64,000 nt of DNA from Polyodon spathula (GCF_017654505.1 NC_054536.1:29587970-29651969); one strand, 5' to 3'; positions 1 to 11,689 are shown, numbered from the stretch's first letter. Notes: generated from the letters alone by a model not told the origin. Made by a program: numbers and translations.

Positions 1-1708
1 TGCATAAATAATGAATCAGTTACCTGTATCTTATAAATATAATTTATGTTCATTAAATAAAAAAAAATATTGTATTAAAATTTGTATTTCACTTGATGCC
101 CATTTTTAACAGCCCGCAATTAATTGCTATTTGCAGACTGAGCAGCATCTTCAAAATCTGTTTGGTAACTATGCATTCACTCACATTTCACAATTTGATA
201 ATTACGCTTTACTCAAAGACCAAAGAAGCTGTCTCTTCTTTTTATGCTTCGTTCTTTGCTTGTTTGGTATTTTCCATTTTGCAGTTTGATAATTTGTAAA
301 TGCTCAAATCGTGAAATGATTTTTTTTTTCTCGGTGATTGACTGAATCCTGACTATGAGTGTAACATATACATTCAAACAAAGACAGACAACGTTATAAC
401 TTAAGACACTATATTTTAAAAGCTGCACACACTGCATAGAGAAGGCATCCCATTTGCATCGACAAAAGCCTCTGTGTATAAAATATTATTTTATTAAAAG
501 GGGTGGAAATAAAATATCTGTCCACCCCCGCAATGTTAAAAACCTAGAATTGTGCAAACAGTGCAGATGAATAAAGGTGAAGACGTCACCCAAAGTGCAA
601 ATATACCTAAAAAGGCAGCATCCATACCCCACCTGAAAGCTTTGTCTAATAAGAAAATCAAAGTAGATTCATAATCTTTCAAAACGTATACGTTTTAGCT
701 GTATATGATAAATATTCCAATGTACTTATTTAATCCAGTGTGCCACCTTGCACATGTTTGTTCAAAATAGCTATATTTGCCCGAGACCATTGTACTATTG
801 TTAACATGTCCAGCCTCGGTTTCCTAGGACAAACAATTTTGCTTTATTACCTGGTGTCTATTTAGGGTAACAATCTCCTCCTGCATTCTACCCCTCGCCT
901 TGTCATCAAAATCTACAATGTTCAAAGCCACTGAGGAAACCCATTTCCCTAAGACTCCTAAAATATTTTAATAGATTTGAGAATCTGAGCAAGGTGCCTG
1001 CTGAACCACATGAAGCGTTACATTTGCTGTGGATACTGACTAACATTTACCGCCAAGTTCTAATTTTAAAATAATACATTTTACTTAAAACCATTTTAAG
1101 TTTGATTTAAACTTTTTTTTTTTTTTTAAATGTAATTTGGTTTATCACTACTAACATGTCCTTGAATGTCTAGTTAGCACGGCTTTTAAATCAGAAGTTA
1201 ATGGAAAGTTTCCGAGCTGATTTGAGCTTTTTGACATGAATTATCCTTTCCTTAGTGGTTGAAAGGACTCCAGTCAATTTGGAAGTAGGTTACCAGCTAT
1301 ATACAGTTTCTTATGTAATGGATGGAACAAGCCTATGGGAGGTTTCTGACTCTTTAAATGCCCCACCTGTGTTGGAATAAGGAAAAGGTGCTTGCTGATG
1401 TACCGTGTGCTTCTGGGGTTTTGACAGACAGTTTTACAACATCCCAGAGGCCTGCTCACAGAAGAGTATTTCTTTTTCAAGCATGAGGTGAGGAAATTGA
1501 AACAGTCCGTATTTTCAAAAGGTTTACCCTCTGTCTTTAATTAATTTTTTTTTTGTAAAGGACAAAAACAGTCTTGATTATGCCCCTATATCATTTATAT
1601 GAAGATATATTTTATTCTTTCAAACAAAAATTAACTTTTCAGAGAGTGTAATATTATGAAATGCTGAATATTTTGATTGATTTGTCATTTTTCTCTTTCT
1701 TTCTTCAG
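1..1708. other. Intron (upstream part)
   Basis: AT-rich intron sequence with a T run near 1111-1128. I see no exon, RNA gene or recognisable transposon in it. The short open frames at 93-437 and 1274-1480 have no family features. Confidence 0.6.
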
Positions 1709-1751
1709 CACTGGCTAGATTTCACAAAGCCTATAAAGAAGCAAATAAAAA
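1709..1751 (+). CDS. EPB41L4B: EPB41L4B exon: end of F1 / start of F2 lobe
   Basis: This 43-bp exon follows a pyrimidine-rich tract ending in AG and stops at a GTAAGT donor. It reads HWLDFTKPIKKQIK in phase 0 and leaves one base that completes Ile with the next exon. HWLD followed by a KPIKKQ stretch is the hallmark of the EPB41L4B/EPB41L5 FERM between the F1 ubiquitin-like lobe and the F2 helical lobe. The preceding exon is not in the window. Confidence 0.93.
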
Positions 1752-2467
1752 GTAAGTTAACCAATGTATTGTTTTTTATCTTTTGATATGATTTCTGAAT
1801 ATCACTGCAATTTTATTACTATTCTTAAATGTTTTCTGTTCACAGACAGAACTTCTAAAACACCAAATGCTATACCGACATCTTTTAGTTATTCCTACAT
1901 ACGTAAATAAATGAGTTGTCAGTCAGTCAGTGGTGGCTGTTTTGTTGAGCATGTGAACTGCTGTAATAGTAAACTGGAATATTTCTGCTAAAGTGTAGTT
2001 TCTGCTAAAAGGTTCCAATGGTATTTAGAACCAGCTAGTCAGGTTTCCAGTAGAGAGGCCATTATCCCACAGGTAAGATGCCCTTTTAAAGCCAACAGTA
2101 CTTTACCATCTTAAAACTCACTTTCAACAGCAGCGTACATGTCAAACTGTCATTACAGTACCAGTAGACCTAGTCTTTGTTTATAATTGCCCCAGCCTTC
2201 TCAAAACTGTTGCTGCAGACAAATATCTCCCAGATATTCCAGAGCTTTACTTCCACTGTCTTTTTTACATTTCCATCAATTCTGCCTGCTTCTGAAATTG
2301 TTCAAACAGGATGTAAAATACAGATTATTAAAAGTCTTTTATTTTACATTTAGCTGTCAGATATTTATTTTCTCCCCAGTCAAGTTCCAGTATAAAAACT
2401 TGGCCCTCATCTGAGAATTTTCTAAAACTCGGTATTGCTTATGATGCTTTCTAGAATGTCTTATCAA

Positions 2468-2538
2468 GATATATATATATATATATATATAACACTATAT
2501 ATATCTAGCGTCGTGTATTATATATATATATATATATA
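2468..2538. repeat. AT microsatellite with palindromic centre
   Basis: Two (AT)n tracts flank a short non-repeat centre, so the whole can fold as a hairpin. Confidence 0.9.
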
Positions 2539-2822
2539 CTATATGATAATATTATATAGTTACCATCAATATTGCTGTCAAACTCAAAGTTTATAGTTTC
2601 TCCAGACAAGAGTAAGCCTATTGCCAAAAATACCTTTTTGGTGATATATTTTCAAAACGAACAATATGTATACAGCAACCAAAAGCCACATAAATGCACC
2701 TGATCATCACATCATTATACCAAACTGGCAATCACATGACCAGACTGCTGCCTAGCAACTCCCTGCTCAGCACTAAAGTACTTCCTGCCAAATAGAGCAG
2801 TTCACTCCTGCAGAATTAACAA

Positions 2823-3128
2823 TAATGTAACAGCATAAAGAAGGTACACATTTAAAATGATAATAGCTAACTGTACAGTGTAAACAAGGTACACATTTAA
2901 AATGATTATAGCTAACTGTAACACTAAGACACACATTTAAAATGTTTATAGCTAACTGTAACAGTATAAACAAGGTACACATTTAAAATGATTATAGCTA
3001 ACTGTAACGCTAAGACACACATTAAAAATGATTATCGCTAACTGTAACACTAAGACACACATTTAAAATGATTATGGCTAACTGTAACAGTATAAACAAG
3101 GTACACATTTAAAATGATTATAGCTAAC
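2823..3128. repeat. Minisatellite of alternating 46-bp and 40-bp units
   Basis: About seven units share ACACATTTAAAATGATTAT followed by AGCTAACTGTAAC. Long units carry an extra AGTATAAACAAGG-type segment; short units carry ACTAAGACAC. Order reads long, long, short, long, short, short, long. Unit divergence is a few percent, so it is fairly young. Confidence 0.9.
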
Positions 3129-3946
3129 AGAATAATTCAAGAATTCTTGTTTGCTGTATAGGCCTAAAATGGGCAGTTTTCCTTTTAAACATCATGTCTG
3201 GTACTACACAAAGGTAAAGAAATCTCAGTTTGAAAGCCACACTTCCAGATACTGTTGTACTATTTTGGTCATCTGGAGGGTGAAATTGTCCCTTAGACAC
3301 TGCTAAGGTGAAATAACCCAGGAAGTGCAAATGTAACATTTTTCCTGAGAGTTAGGTATGGAAATTGAGAACTTTACCTAATGTAGCCACCAAAGGTGAA
3401 AAACAGGTGAAAATTATATCATTATATTACTAGCTACAACCATTTTAAAAGTGTGTGACTCAAGACAGTCGTCAATGCTAGAGAACTCTGATTGTGGCCA
3501 TTCATACTTTAAAAAAAAAAAAAAAAAAAATACAGTATTGTATTTAATATAGTACGTCATACAACTCATGTCTTCATATTTGCACTGCTATATAAAAAGC
3601 ATGTGTCTTTTTATTTGACAGGCTGCATGTGTGTTTTCTGCATTAATCTTTTCAGCCATTTTTCCATTGGTTTTCCCATAGTTTAAATTCTGTTTTCTGA
3701 GAGCATTCATTGTTACCTTTTAATACGTTGCATTAAATAAAGTGTTTGTTTGAGTATTTGTTCCTGACCCAGTCGTACAGGAATGTTTACTTTGTTCACG
3801 GAAAGCACCAATATCTGGTTTATAAATATCAATAATGCTCCGTTATGTGAAATAGAAGAGATATTGCTATAATGTAAAAAAATAATTCACCACCTGCAGG
3901 ATACAATAGACCCATGACATATTTTTATTCATAGGAGTTATTTGGA

Positions 3947-4072
3947 AAATGCAGGGGAAAGAGGAAGAAAAATCTCTGTTGGTAAGGGACCAGTGCTGAA
4001 CACACACCCCAGATATGTTATCTACAAAGCATCCAGGAAACAGGCTCTACAGTAATATTCATTACACTGATG
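3947..4072 (+). repeat. Inverted-repeat arm (left), partner at 8053-8180
   Basis: About 125 bp whose reverse complement reappears at 8053-8180 with only a handful of mismatches, including GGCTCTACAGTAATATTCAT and ACACACCCCAGATATG. Family unknown; it could be two opposite copies of one dispersed repeat. Confidence 0.85.
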
Positions 4073-4528
4073 TCTCCGACGTGAACACTTCTACCAAGTG
4101 GACTAACAAGTCATTGTTTATAAAGATTTTCCATTTGCTCACAGTTGCAGATGGGGCAAACGTGAACATCCCTTGCTGTGATTTTAAAACCACCTCACTT
4201 CAGAAATTCAACTAACAACTGATCATATGAAATATACTCCGATTTTGACATAGACAGTGAGAAAAGCAAAAGCATGTGTATGACCCCATGTTAGCATGCA
4301 TGCACTGTACTGTAGTTCAGTTGGGTGTTGCTGTACATCTGGGCTACTACTCCATTCCTACACGACTGCATCGGCTATTGAAGTGTTAATACCAAAAGTA
4401 AACCAATCTTGTGGGCAATCTCATCTCTGCAATTCATTTTTTATTTTAATGGGTTAAAAGCTGGGGTTGATGAGATTTATTGAAAGCTTTGAAATAATAA
4501 CCACTTCTTTCTTTTGTTTTTATTTTAG

Positions 4529-4607
4529 TTGGGCCTCCATATACATTACACTTCAGAATAAAGTTCTACTCTTCAGAGCCGAACAACCTTCATGAAGAAT
4601 TTACAAG
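4529..4607 (+). CDS. EPB41L4B: EPB41L4B exon: FERM F2 lobe start
   Basis: This 79-bp exon lies between a TTTTAG acceptor and a GTAACT donor. It encodes [19 protein letters not shown] followed by LHEEFTR. The [10 protein letters not shown] segment is the strongly conserved link into the acyl-CoA-binding-protein-like F2 lobe of band 4.1 FERM domains. It starts in phase 1 and ends in phase 2, so joining to the exon at 7239 restores Arg. One arm of an inverted repeat (3947-4072) lies about 450 bp upstream. Confidence 0.95.
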
Positions 4608-4689
4608 GTAACTTGGTATAAACTCAACCTGCTGGAGGCAGTCAGTGTTAGCAATGCACGTTTGCACTGTTGCACCTCAGTGGTATACA

Positions 4690-4690
<1 letters not shown>

Positions 4691-4755
<65 letters not shown>
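4691..4755. repeat. (GT)n microsatellite
   Basis: Uninterrupted TG dinucleotides. The Cys-Val reading frames across it are artefacts. Confidence 0.97.
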
Positions 4756-4757
<2 letters not shown>

Positions 4758-5095
4758 ATTGGGGTTTACTGCTGTTTAGCAATACTACATTGGCAAGTAA
4801 GATACTGCGTAAGGTTAAAACCATGTTTGGGAGTGGATGCATTAATTACACCTCATGTCTTATTCATTGATATCCAGGAGTCAAATGTTTCAATTAAACA
4901 ACAGGAATTTGTGAATTGTATTTCTTGTAGACCTCTCGCTACAAGTAGACTTTCCATTGCACAGTAAAGTACATTCTGTCGTGTTTTTATTCCTTTAAAT
5001 CTTGTATTGTAAAATTGATGCGCTTGCTGTTTGCAAGTACAGTGTTCCTGATTAACTCTCTGATGCTGGCACAACATTTTAAGATAGCAGCGTGT

Positions 5096-5567
5096 CGCGG
5101 TCCCCCAAGTGGCTCATCTGATAAAAGCACAGTTGTGTGGTGCGCAGCGTCAGACATACAGCGCAGGTTCTCATCCTGGCTGTGCAGAGCCGCCAGTCTA
5201 CGCTGGGGATTCCAAAGGAAGCTTCTCACTGGTTCTGGTGCTGCCGTGGGTTAAGGAGGCAAAACCAGCAGGGACTGTTTCTACTCATCGTGCCACATGA
5301 ACATTGCTAGCCAAGGCGTCCAGAGAGCTTAGAGCGGACACATAGAGGGTTGGCCGTTGTCTTCCAGAGGTCAGTAGCTCAATGGAATCCGCTCTCAAAT
5401 GTAGGAGAGGAAGCTGGCCTGGTCGTGGGATCGGAGGTCGCCCAGTGAACCTTCGGATCTTGAGCTGTGTGAGAAATTGCTACAATGAGGAGAAAAAAAT
5501 AATTGGACATTCAAAACTTGGGGAGAAGATCAGGGTTAAAATAATTGGAGACTTCTATTAACACTTC
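5096..5567 (+). mobile_element. tRNA-derived SINE, near full length
   Basis: The head has an A-box-like AGTGGCTCATCTGATAAA and, 50 bp on, a B-box-like AGGTTCTCATCC, both RNA polymerase III promoter elements. The body continues through GGAGGCAAAACCAGCAGGGA and GGTCGTGGGATCGGAGGTCG to a tail reading AAATTGCTACAATGAGGAGA and TAAAATAATTGG. The first 185 bp match a second copy at 16745. I recall such elements from non-teleost fish; the family name is uncertain. SINEs are non-autonomous and depend on a LINE reverse transcriptase. Confidence 0.75.
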
Positions 5568-5699
5568 TATTGTGCTGAAGATTTTTAGTTTTTTCAGCAT
5601 ATATAGAAGCATATATTTGTGTCTGTCTTGCAGCTGATTCTCTAATTTCCCTCTTTAAAAATGCACTTCACAGTAGTGCAGAGCTCGCTCGGGCGCCAG

Positions 5700-6080
5700 C
5701 GAATCTACTGGTACAGGGTGGGACACACCCGCTTAGCGTAGGCGACTGCTGATTCTGCCTCGGCCTCTATGGAGAGGGCTGCTCATGAACTTTGCAGTTT
5801 TTTAACTTGTCGTATAATTGAATACTAAATCAGCGACGCATAATAATTTCTTACATTATTTAGAAGTATAAATGCTCCGGTATAATTAAAAATCACAATA
5901 CTTTGACAGTTTTTGTTTTATTTGCCTTTTTTAAAAAAAACGACCATTTAAGAAATATCATCTCAAGCGTTTTGAAACTGGTAAAAATGTAATCAGAATA
6001 TTAGTTTAAAAATATACATTTAAGTGTATAGTAATTGAAGAAGACATACCATGTGCATTTTTTTTTGCAAGTTGAGTTTT
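5700..6080 (+). repeat. Dispersed repeat, copy 1 (partner about 47806-48150)
   Basis: Diverged direct copies share CTCTATGGAG, CATGRACTTTGCAGTTTT, CGTTGTATAATT-like, AGAAGTATAA, AATCACAATACT, and TTGAAGAAGACATA followed by CATGTGCA in the same order. Both copies adjoin a long TA microsatellite. No family recognised. Confidence 0.65.
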
Positions 6081-6182
<102 letters not shown>

Positions 6183-7238
6183 GAGTTAATGAACTAGATC
6201 TATGTTTAATTAAAGTTAATACACAGGAATAAAGTCTTACTTTGCCACTAATCGTATTTTCGTTGGAAACAAAAAAGAATTGCACTAACTAGTTGTTCAA
6301 TTTTAGGTCTGTGTTTCTGCACTTCAATTAAAGTAAACCATTGAAGAAACCAATACCTCTTAGGCACAGTCAATAGACCAGTATAAGAAAAGGCCCTTTT
6401 AAGCTTCAAATACAGCACAGTGTTGACTGAAAATGCTTTACATAGTGATCAGTAAAATGTCTTTCCAAACACTATAGTACTTAATTATAGTTCAAAGCCA
6501 AAAATGTATTTTTAACTTGCTGTAAGCATTGTTTCATTAGCCATTAACGTGTCAGAATTGTACTACATTATTACAATCTTTGTGTCAAACATTGTAACAC
6601 CTTGGTGTTATGCAGTCACAACCTCCAGAAAGATTGCTAAAATAAATGACTGTGTTATGATTGCGTTGGTGCTAAGTGATCCCTAACACCCTCCTCTATA
6701 CTGTACTCTAGCACTCCCTGAATGCAGTGGCTGAGATTGAGGTCTCAGCTCCCAGTCTATTTTAGCCAACTAATAGAACTGCTTTATTTCTGTTAATTAT
6801 TGTTTTCTTAATTTGATCTGTGTTATAGCGGAGGTGCTGGTAAAACTTATAGCCACTTTGTTAGGACATACATTTATTATTTATCTGGGGGACTACTATT
6901 CCTTCATTTTGCCATTGCTGATACCCTTTTTGACAGCTTACCAACATGAATATCCTTGCTACTGTGACTGTTCTTTCAATATGTGAACTTAACAGATATG
7001 CACCTGCTACTACTGTACTATAGGTTATTAACATTTGACTCTGAGCAAGTTGAAGTTACTAAATCACAGTTGTTTTCAAATTGAGTACAGTATATATCGC
7101 CTATATTCAGAAAATGCATAACCAGTCAAACTTGTGAAAACCTGTGCCTTATATTTGCTTGCTTGCTTACTTTTATAAATAATGACTAATGAATTTCATT
7201 CGACTGTTTTTATGATTGTCAGTGTCATTGCTTTCCAG

Positions 7239-7283
7239 GTACCTGTTTGTGTTACAGCTTAGACAAGACATCCTATCGAGCAA
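7239..7283 (+). CDS. EPB41L4B: EPB41L4B exon: FERM F2 helix
   Basis: This 45-bp exon lies between TTTCCAG and GTGAGT. It encodes YLFVLQLRQDILSS with split codons at both ends. The sequence YLFVLQLRQDIL is nearly invariant among FERM proteins of this branch and forms the first long F2 helix. It is the smallest FERM exon here, a size typical of this gene family. Confidence 0.95.
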
Positions 7284-7834
7284 GTGAGTATTAAACTAAT
7301 TCTAAAACCTTTCAGCCTAGCAAATGAGAAACCTGTCCCTTCAGATCTGCAGCGCTCCCTGAGGGTTTCAGCCTTCACTTCTTCACCAGACATGAATATG
7401 CTAAAACAGTTCATCAGGATCTACTGCAGAGATGCAGGTCTTGACAGGTAGAAATGCATTGAATACTGATGACCGGTTTTAGCATTTGTTTGTGGTTGGC
7501 CTTCCTTCATCTTGTCCTGTCTGTTGCCAGGAAGCACATGGTTAGTAGCTGTCCCCAATATGTCACACTTCACAGCTGACCAACATACACTGCCAATAAC
7601 AATAGTACTACATTGTTCAGTGAGATTTCAGTGTCCCTTTGTTACGTAATTTCATTGTGCACTCTACTCCTACCTGAGTTTACTGACCAGTCGTGTTTTT
7701 TTTTTTAATTATTATTGTGTAATGAAGCCATGTGGAACTTGGTATTGGGACTCAAGGAAACCTGTAAATAAAATCTTAAAACAACCTTGCACGACTCAAC
7801 TCTCATCATGTCTTTTATTTTTATTTGTTTGCAG
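7284..7834. other. Intron, nothing recognised
   Basis: 551 bp between FERM exons without a recognisable repeat or gene. Confidence 0.6.
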
Positions 7835-7887
7835 ATTAAAATGCCTGTATGATGTTTCTGTAGAACTGGCTGCCTACTGTCTACAAG
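7835..7887 (+). CDS. EPB41L4B: EPB41L4B exon: FERM F2
   Basis: This 53-bp exon lies between TTTGCAG and GTAAAT. It encodes LKCLYDVSVELAAYCLQ. In the relatives I remember the third and fourth residues are Cys-Pro; here the codon is CTG (Leu), a one-base difference from CCG that could be a real substitution or a variant. Phase 2 in and phase 1 out, consistent with both neighbours. Confidence 0.93.
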
Positions 7888-8052
7888 GTAAATCAAAATA
7901 ATGTATCTTGTGCTGTAAATTATGATTTCAGATTTAATTGATCAGATATTACTGTGTAAAGTAAGCACATTTGATTGTGCTCTTTTATTCGGTCAGATGT
8001 GAAACAATTCATGGTCTCATTCATCAAGGTCGTAGGATGGTAATAAACCAAC

Positions 8053-8180
8053 TCAGTGTAATGAATATTACTGTAGAGCCTATTTCCTGGATGCTTTGCA
8101 GATAACATATCTGGGGTGTGTGTTCAGTATTGGTCCCTTGCCAACAGAGATTTTTCTTCCTCTTTCCCCTGTATTTCCCT
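8053..8180 (-). repeat. Inverted-repeat arm (right), partner at 3947-4072
   Basis: Reverse-complement copy of the arm at 3947-4072. It ends about 30 bp before the acceptor of the exon at 8210. The arms enclose the exons at 4529, 7239 and 7835. Confidence 0.85.
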
Positions 8181-8209
8181 CTGACCCTTCTCCTCTTCCC
8201 TTAACTCAG

Positions 8210-8330
8210 CCGAGCTCGGAGACTGTGACCCTGCAGACCACTCCCCAGAGCTGGTGTCAGAGTTCAGGTTCAACCCCAAGCAGACAGAGGCCATGGAGCT
8301 GGACATCTTCCAGAAATGGAGAGAGTTCAG
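8210..8330 (+). CDS. EPB41L4B: EPB41L4B exon: FERM F2, [14 protein letters not shown] segment
   Basis: This 121-bp exon follows AACTCAG and ends at GTAAAA. It begins with [20 protein letters not shown] and continues [20 protein letters not shown]. This is the conserved F2 stretch of band 4.1 proteins (ELGD, then LVSEFRF, then Q.E.ME..I...W). Its acceptor lies only about 30 bp after the right arm (8053-8180) of an inverted repeat, so local RNA folding could affect recognition of this exon. Confidence 0.96.
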
Positions 8331-9060
8331 GTAAAATACAATATCTACAATGTATGGGGGCTGAGCCCTGAGCAGCATGGGCTGTATAGGGGTCTGTCTT
8401 CAAGGATGTACGCACTGAATGCAGGGGTTCAGACATACGCTGTTTAAGCTATTACCTGCTGTTTTTTGTCCATCAAATCCCTCCTTTACTAGGGCTCTAT
8501 CCCATTGCTTCACAGTCAATTGTGTCTGCAGTCTCCTCCCTCTGCAAATTAAAATAACATCACCACAGACAGCCATTCAGTCTGAAACTGCCACACCTAA
8601 CTAGTTGGAAAAGAAACCTGGCCAGCTTATGGTTTATTAATAGGTACTTCATAACCTTATTGTTCTCAACCTTAGTCTCCAGGTACATTTTTTATTTAAA
8701 CCAGCAGCTAAAAACGTTTACATTTTGCGCTGTTTTCAGGTGCACATGAAACTGTGATTATGTAAATAGTCTGTAGTTTTAATTATTGCCCATCAAACTA
8801 TGATACTATTTTTCTTTTAATGTTTGTTTATTTTCAGCGGGACTGGTTGTAATAAAAACATAACTATCTATGGTTGCGATCCACTTTATTGTATTAGGCA
8901 TCAATAAATAATTCAAGAGCTAATTCTCTTATCAAATTTATATTACGAAAGAAAATACATTTCTAGCTGAAAACAAAATATAGAAATGAAGATGCATTTA
9001 TTTGATCAGCAAGGAGGCCTGCAACTTTGTTCCTTCTTTGAACATACAGTGCAGAAAGTA

Positions 9061-9235
9061 GTTCCCTATCAAGTGCAAAATGTAACCATTACCTCATGGG
9101 GACTTAGATATATCAAAGATTGCTTGTTGGAGCCTGTGATGCAGTCATGCCCGCCCCTGAGGGCATGAATAAACTGAACGCACAGATCTCATCATTATTT
9201 CTTTTCATCCGAGCCAAGACAAGAGAGACTGAACA
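9061..9235 (+). repeat. Left inverted terminal repeat of DIRS copy 1
   Basis: Pairs in inverse with about 11830-11996; shared blocks include TGTAACCATTACCTCAT, CTGTGAYRCAGTCAT, GGGGCGGG-complement and GCACAGATCTCATCATT. Confidence 0.8.
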
Positions 9236-9668
9236 GGTACGTGTTTTGCTTGTGTAATTACACTATTAATGTGATTTTATATTTACGTGATTATAGTAAT
9301 TGCTACTTACACGTGTTGTGCTCTCAGCTGTGGTTTTTGTTAAGTCACTCAGCGGCCTTGTGCCCCGCGCAAGGCCGGTAGCTCCGTTGCCGCTTCCCTG
9401 GTATCGAACAACCTTAAGTCGCTACTTGTGTTCTGTCTCAGGCTGCTAGCTTCGTTTTGAAGTTGAAAATAAAAATTGTGTTTTTTATTAACAAAATTAT
9501 ACATAATTAACGGTAATCGAGTGTTTACTGTTTTGTGTGAGAAAAAAATTGTTCTCGGTATTTTTCTGTTTTTTTTCACAGAAATATGAACGCGTTGGAC
9601 CGAGGCGCACGCTTCGGATTAAAACAGCTTGCAGAATTATTGTGAAGACTTCCTCAGTCAGAGCGTTG

Positions 9669-9780
9669 TAGGTGGGCATCCCTATACATTGCTCCTGTGG
9701 TAACTGTAGGTCCAGACCTGCTCTCATTCCCGCCGGTACACTGTACATCGAACAAGGTTACCGTTCCGACACCTAGCAGT
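9669..9780 (+). repeat. Gag-like duplicated block, copy a
   Basis: Begins GGTGGGCATCCCTATACATT and contains AGACCTGCTCT. A diverged copy starts at 10796 on the far side of the Tc1 remnant. In frame it reads RWASLYIAPVVT versus RWAPLCIASAVT, so the block was probably coding (DIRS gag). Confidence 0.6.
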
Positions 9781-9859
9781 TGCTGGGCTCAGCTCTGCTT
9801 CGTGTCTGGCTGCCCCCTCCACGTAGCTTTTCGTTGCTGCTCTGGTCTCTGCGTGCAGT

Positions 9860-10791
9860 GCCTTTGCGAAGGCATATGGATAACATCAGTGTCATGCTCA
9901 TCAAACCACTGGGTGACCACACGTGCTCTGTGGATGGGGGCATTGTCATCCAGGAAGACACACCCACCACCCACCCCCCGCACAGGAAAGAAATGCTGCA
10001 ACATTGGTTGAAGATGATCACTCAGTACCATTAAGTAGCGATTAGCATTAATCTTGACTTCAAAGGGAATGAGTGCACCCAAACCATGCCAGGAAAATGT
10101 GCCCCACAACATTACAGAACCACCAGACTATTTCACTGTTGGAACCAAGCCCTCAGGCCTGTAGAGTTCTTAGTTATTTAGGTTGGCACCACCTGACCAT
10201 ATCACATTTCTCCACGGCTCAGTAGTCCATTGCCTGTGCTCTTTGCATCACTTGCAAACGTGCATTGCCAGGTGTGATGAGCGGTTTGTACACTTCGACC
10301 CGACTAAGGTGTCCTGCTCTGTGGAGTTCTCAGCGGACCCAGCGGCTTCTCGTGCCCCAGGTTGAAATTTGCAGTCAATTGATCGCAGTTGCTCACCTGT
10401 TTTGCCTTGCACTTCGAATTAATGCACGGATATCTCGATCCTGGAGTATGCGCTTCCGCCCACTATTGCCCTTTGCTGATGATGTCTTTTCCTTGGAGTT
10501 CCATGCCGGCATCACCTTAGACGCCATTGCTCGTGAAACATCAACAAGTTGAGCTGTCTTGGTCACTGAAGCTCCTGCTAAACACTCCCCAACAATCACC
10601 CCTCTTTCAAAGTCACTGAGGTCTCCTCTTGCAGTCATAATTATAAGCAACCAGGCTTGTCCAGCATTTTTATAAATGAACATGCTGGGATGTTATTTGC
10701 TTAATTAACACATGAGCCACACCTGTGTGGAAGCCCTTGCTTTCAGTACACTTGGTGTCCCTCATTTATCAATTTTTTTGTCCACTACCTG
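9860..10791 (-). pseudogene. Tc1-like DNA transposon remnant with broken transposase
   Basis: On the minus strand the terminal repeat CAGGTAGTGGACAAAAAAAT begins at 10791 next to a TA. The transposase starts at 10683 with MTARGDLSDFERGVIVGECL, a helix-turn-helix N-terminus typical of one Tc1 subfamily; the frame then shifts. The DDE part is seen at 9860-10112 (WHGLGALIPFEVKINANRYL, and VFLDDNAPIHRARVV with the second catalytic Asp). The frame stops matching after DVIHMPSQ, just before the expected PDLNPIEHLW with the catalytic Glu, so the 3' third and second terminal repeat are lost. It cannot be active. Confidence 0.85.
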
Positions 10792-10795
10792 TATA

Positions 10796-10900
10796 TAGGT
10801 GGGCACCCCTATGTATTGCTTCTGCAGTAACTGGATCACAGACCTGCTCTGTTCTTGACCTGATATACGTATAAGAGGTTACTGCACCGGGGTACCCGAA
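10796..10900 (+). repeat. Gag-like duplicated block, copy b
   Basis: Begins GGTGGGCACCCCTATGTATT; pairs with 9669-9780. Directly abuts the outer end of the Tc1 remnant. Confidence 0.6.
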
Positions 10901-11065
10901 TCGTACCATGCCAAGTGTACCGTACCGAGTGTACCACCGAATTGGACCATACCTAAGGTGAATCACCACCAGGTGTATCACTGTACCGTACCAAGTGTAC
11001 CACTGAATCGTACCGTACCAAGTGTACCACCATCGATGGTGTACCAACACTGAGTGTAACCACCC
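10891..11065. repeat. GTACC-rich minisatellite
   Basis: Imperfect units of about 25-35 bp built on CCGTACCAAGTGTACCAC. Lies inside the DIRS copy and could derive from gag coding repeats. Confidence 0.75.
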
Positions 11066-11529
11066 ACTGAACCGCGCATAGCAAGGTACAGTACAGCACT
11101 AGTGCTGAGTCACCCTGCGACTGTGAACCAATCGGATCATTTTACTGTCTGCTTGGTTCAACCTCGGTTCAAAGGTGGTATTGTGGTACAAAACAGTGAT
11201 GCCATCCCTGGTCCAATTTCCAGCGGACAGGTTTGAGTATTGACTCGCTCCATCTATTAGAGGCGCTGCTTCGGTCGGTATTTTTAAATCAAGATTAAAG
11301 ACTCACTTTTATAGATGAGCTTTGTTAACCTAACTTAGATATAAAGTTGATGGTACCTATTTTTATCTGCTAAATTTTGTATTTTATCTATCATTCTTAT
11401 TTATTTCCTTCTATTTTTTTTTTTTTTAACTTATTCCTGTGTTTTTATAATTGCCTTATCTAAACATTTACTATGTTATTTATTTATATTATTAGAGCAA
11501 CTGTATGCTGTTGTTTTTTTATGATTATG

Positions 11530-11625
11530 GAGCATACTTTCTGTAAAGCTCTTTGCGATACCATGGTATGAAAGGCGCTGTACAAATACAATAAATAAAT
11601 AAATAAGTAAATAATAAAATAACTG
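11530..11625 (+). repeat. LINE/SINE 3' tail (L2-like end)
   Basis: CTCTTTGCGATACCATGGTATGAAAGGCGCTGTACAAATA followed by (AATA)n-type repeats resembles the common 3' end shared by many fish L2-type LINEs and their SINEs. Only the tail is present. Confidence 0.55.
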
Positions 11626-11689
11626 TGGTTCCTCATGGTAATGCGCAAGGTGGCCTTGGCTGTGCCTTGTGGCATTGCCTTGCGACAAT

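Larger units (their letters stand above)
1752..4528. other. Intron: microsatellite, minisatellite, inverted-repeat arm
   Basis: Contains an AT microsatellite (2468-2538), a 40/46-bp minisatellite (2823-3128), an A run (about 3511-3530) and one arm of an inverted repeat (3947-4072). Nothing else recognised. Confidence 0.7.

Noticed and set aside
2823..3128. CRISPR-like array of spaced repeats
   Set aside because: Units are contiguous variants without unique spacers, and the DNA is vertebrate.
4662..4967. Open frames with long Cys-Val runs
   Set aside because: They are translations of the (GT)n microsatellite; no gene.
5096..5200. A functional tRNA gene
   Set aside because: A and B boxes are present but the cloverleaf is not kept and a long unrelated body follows, as in a SINE.
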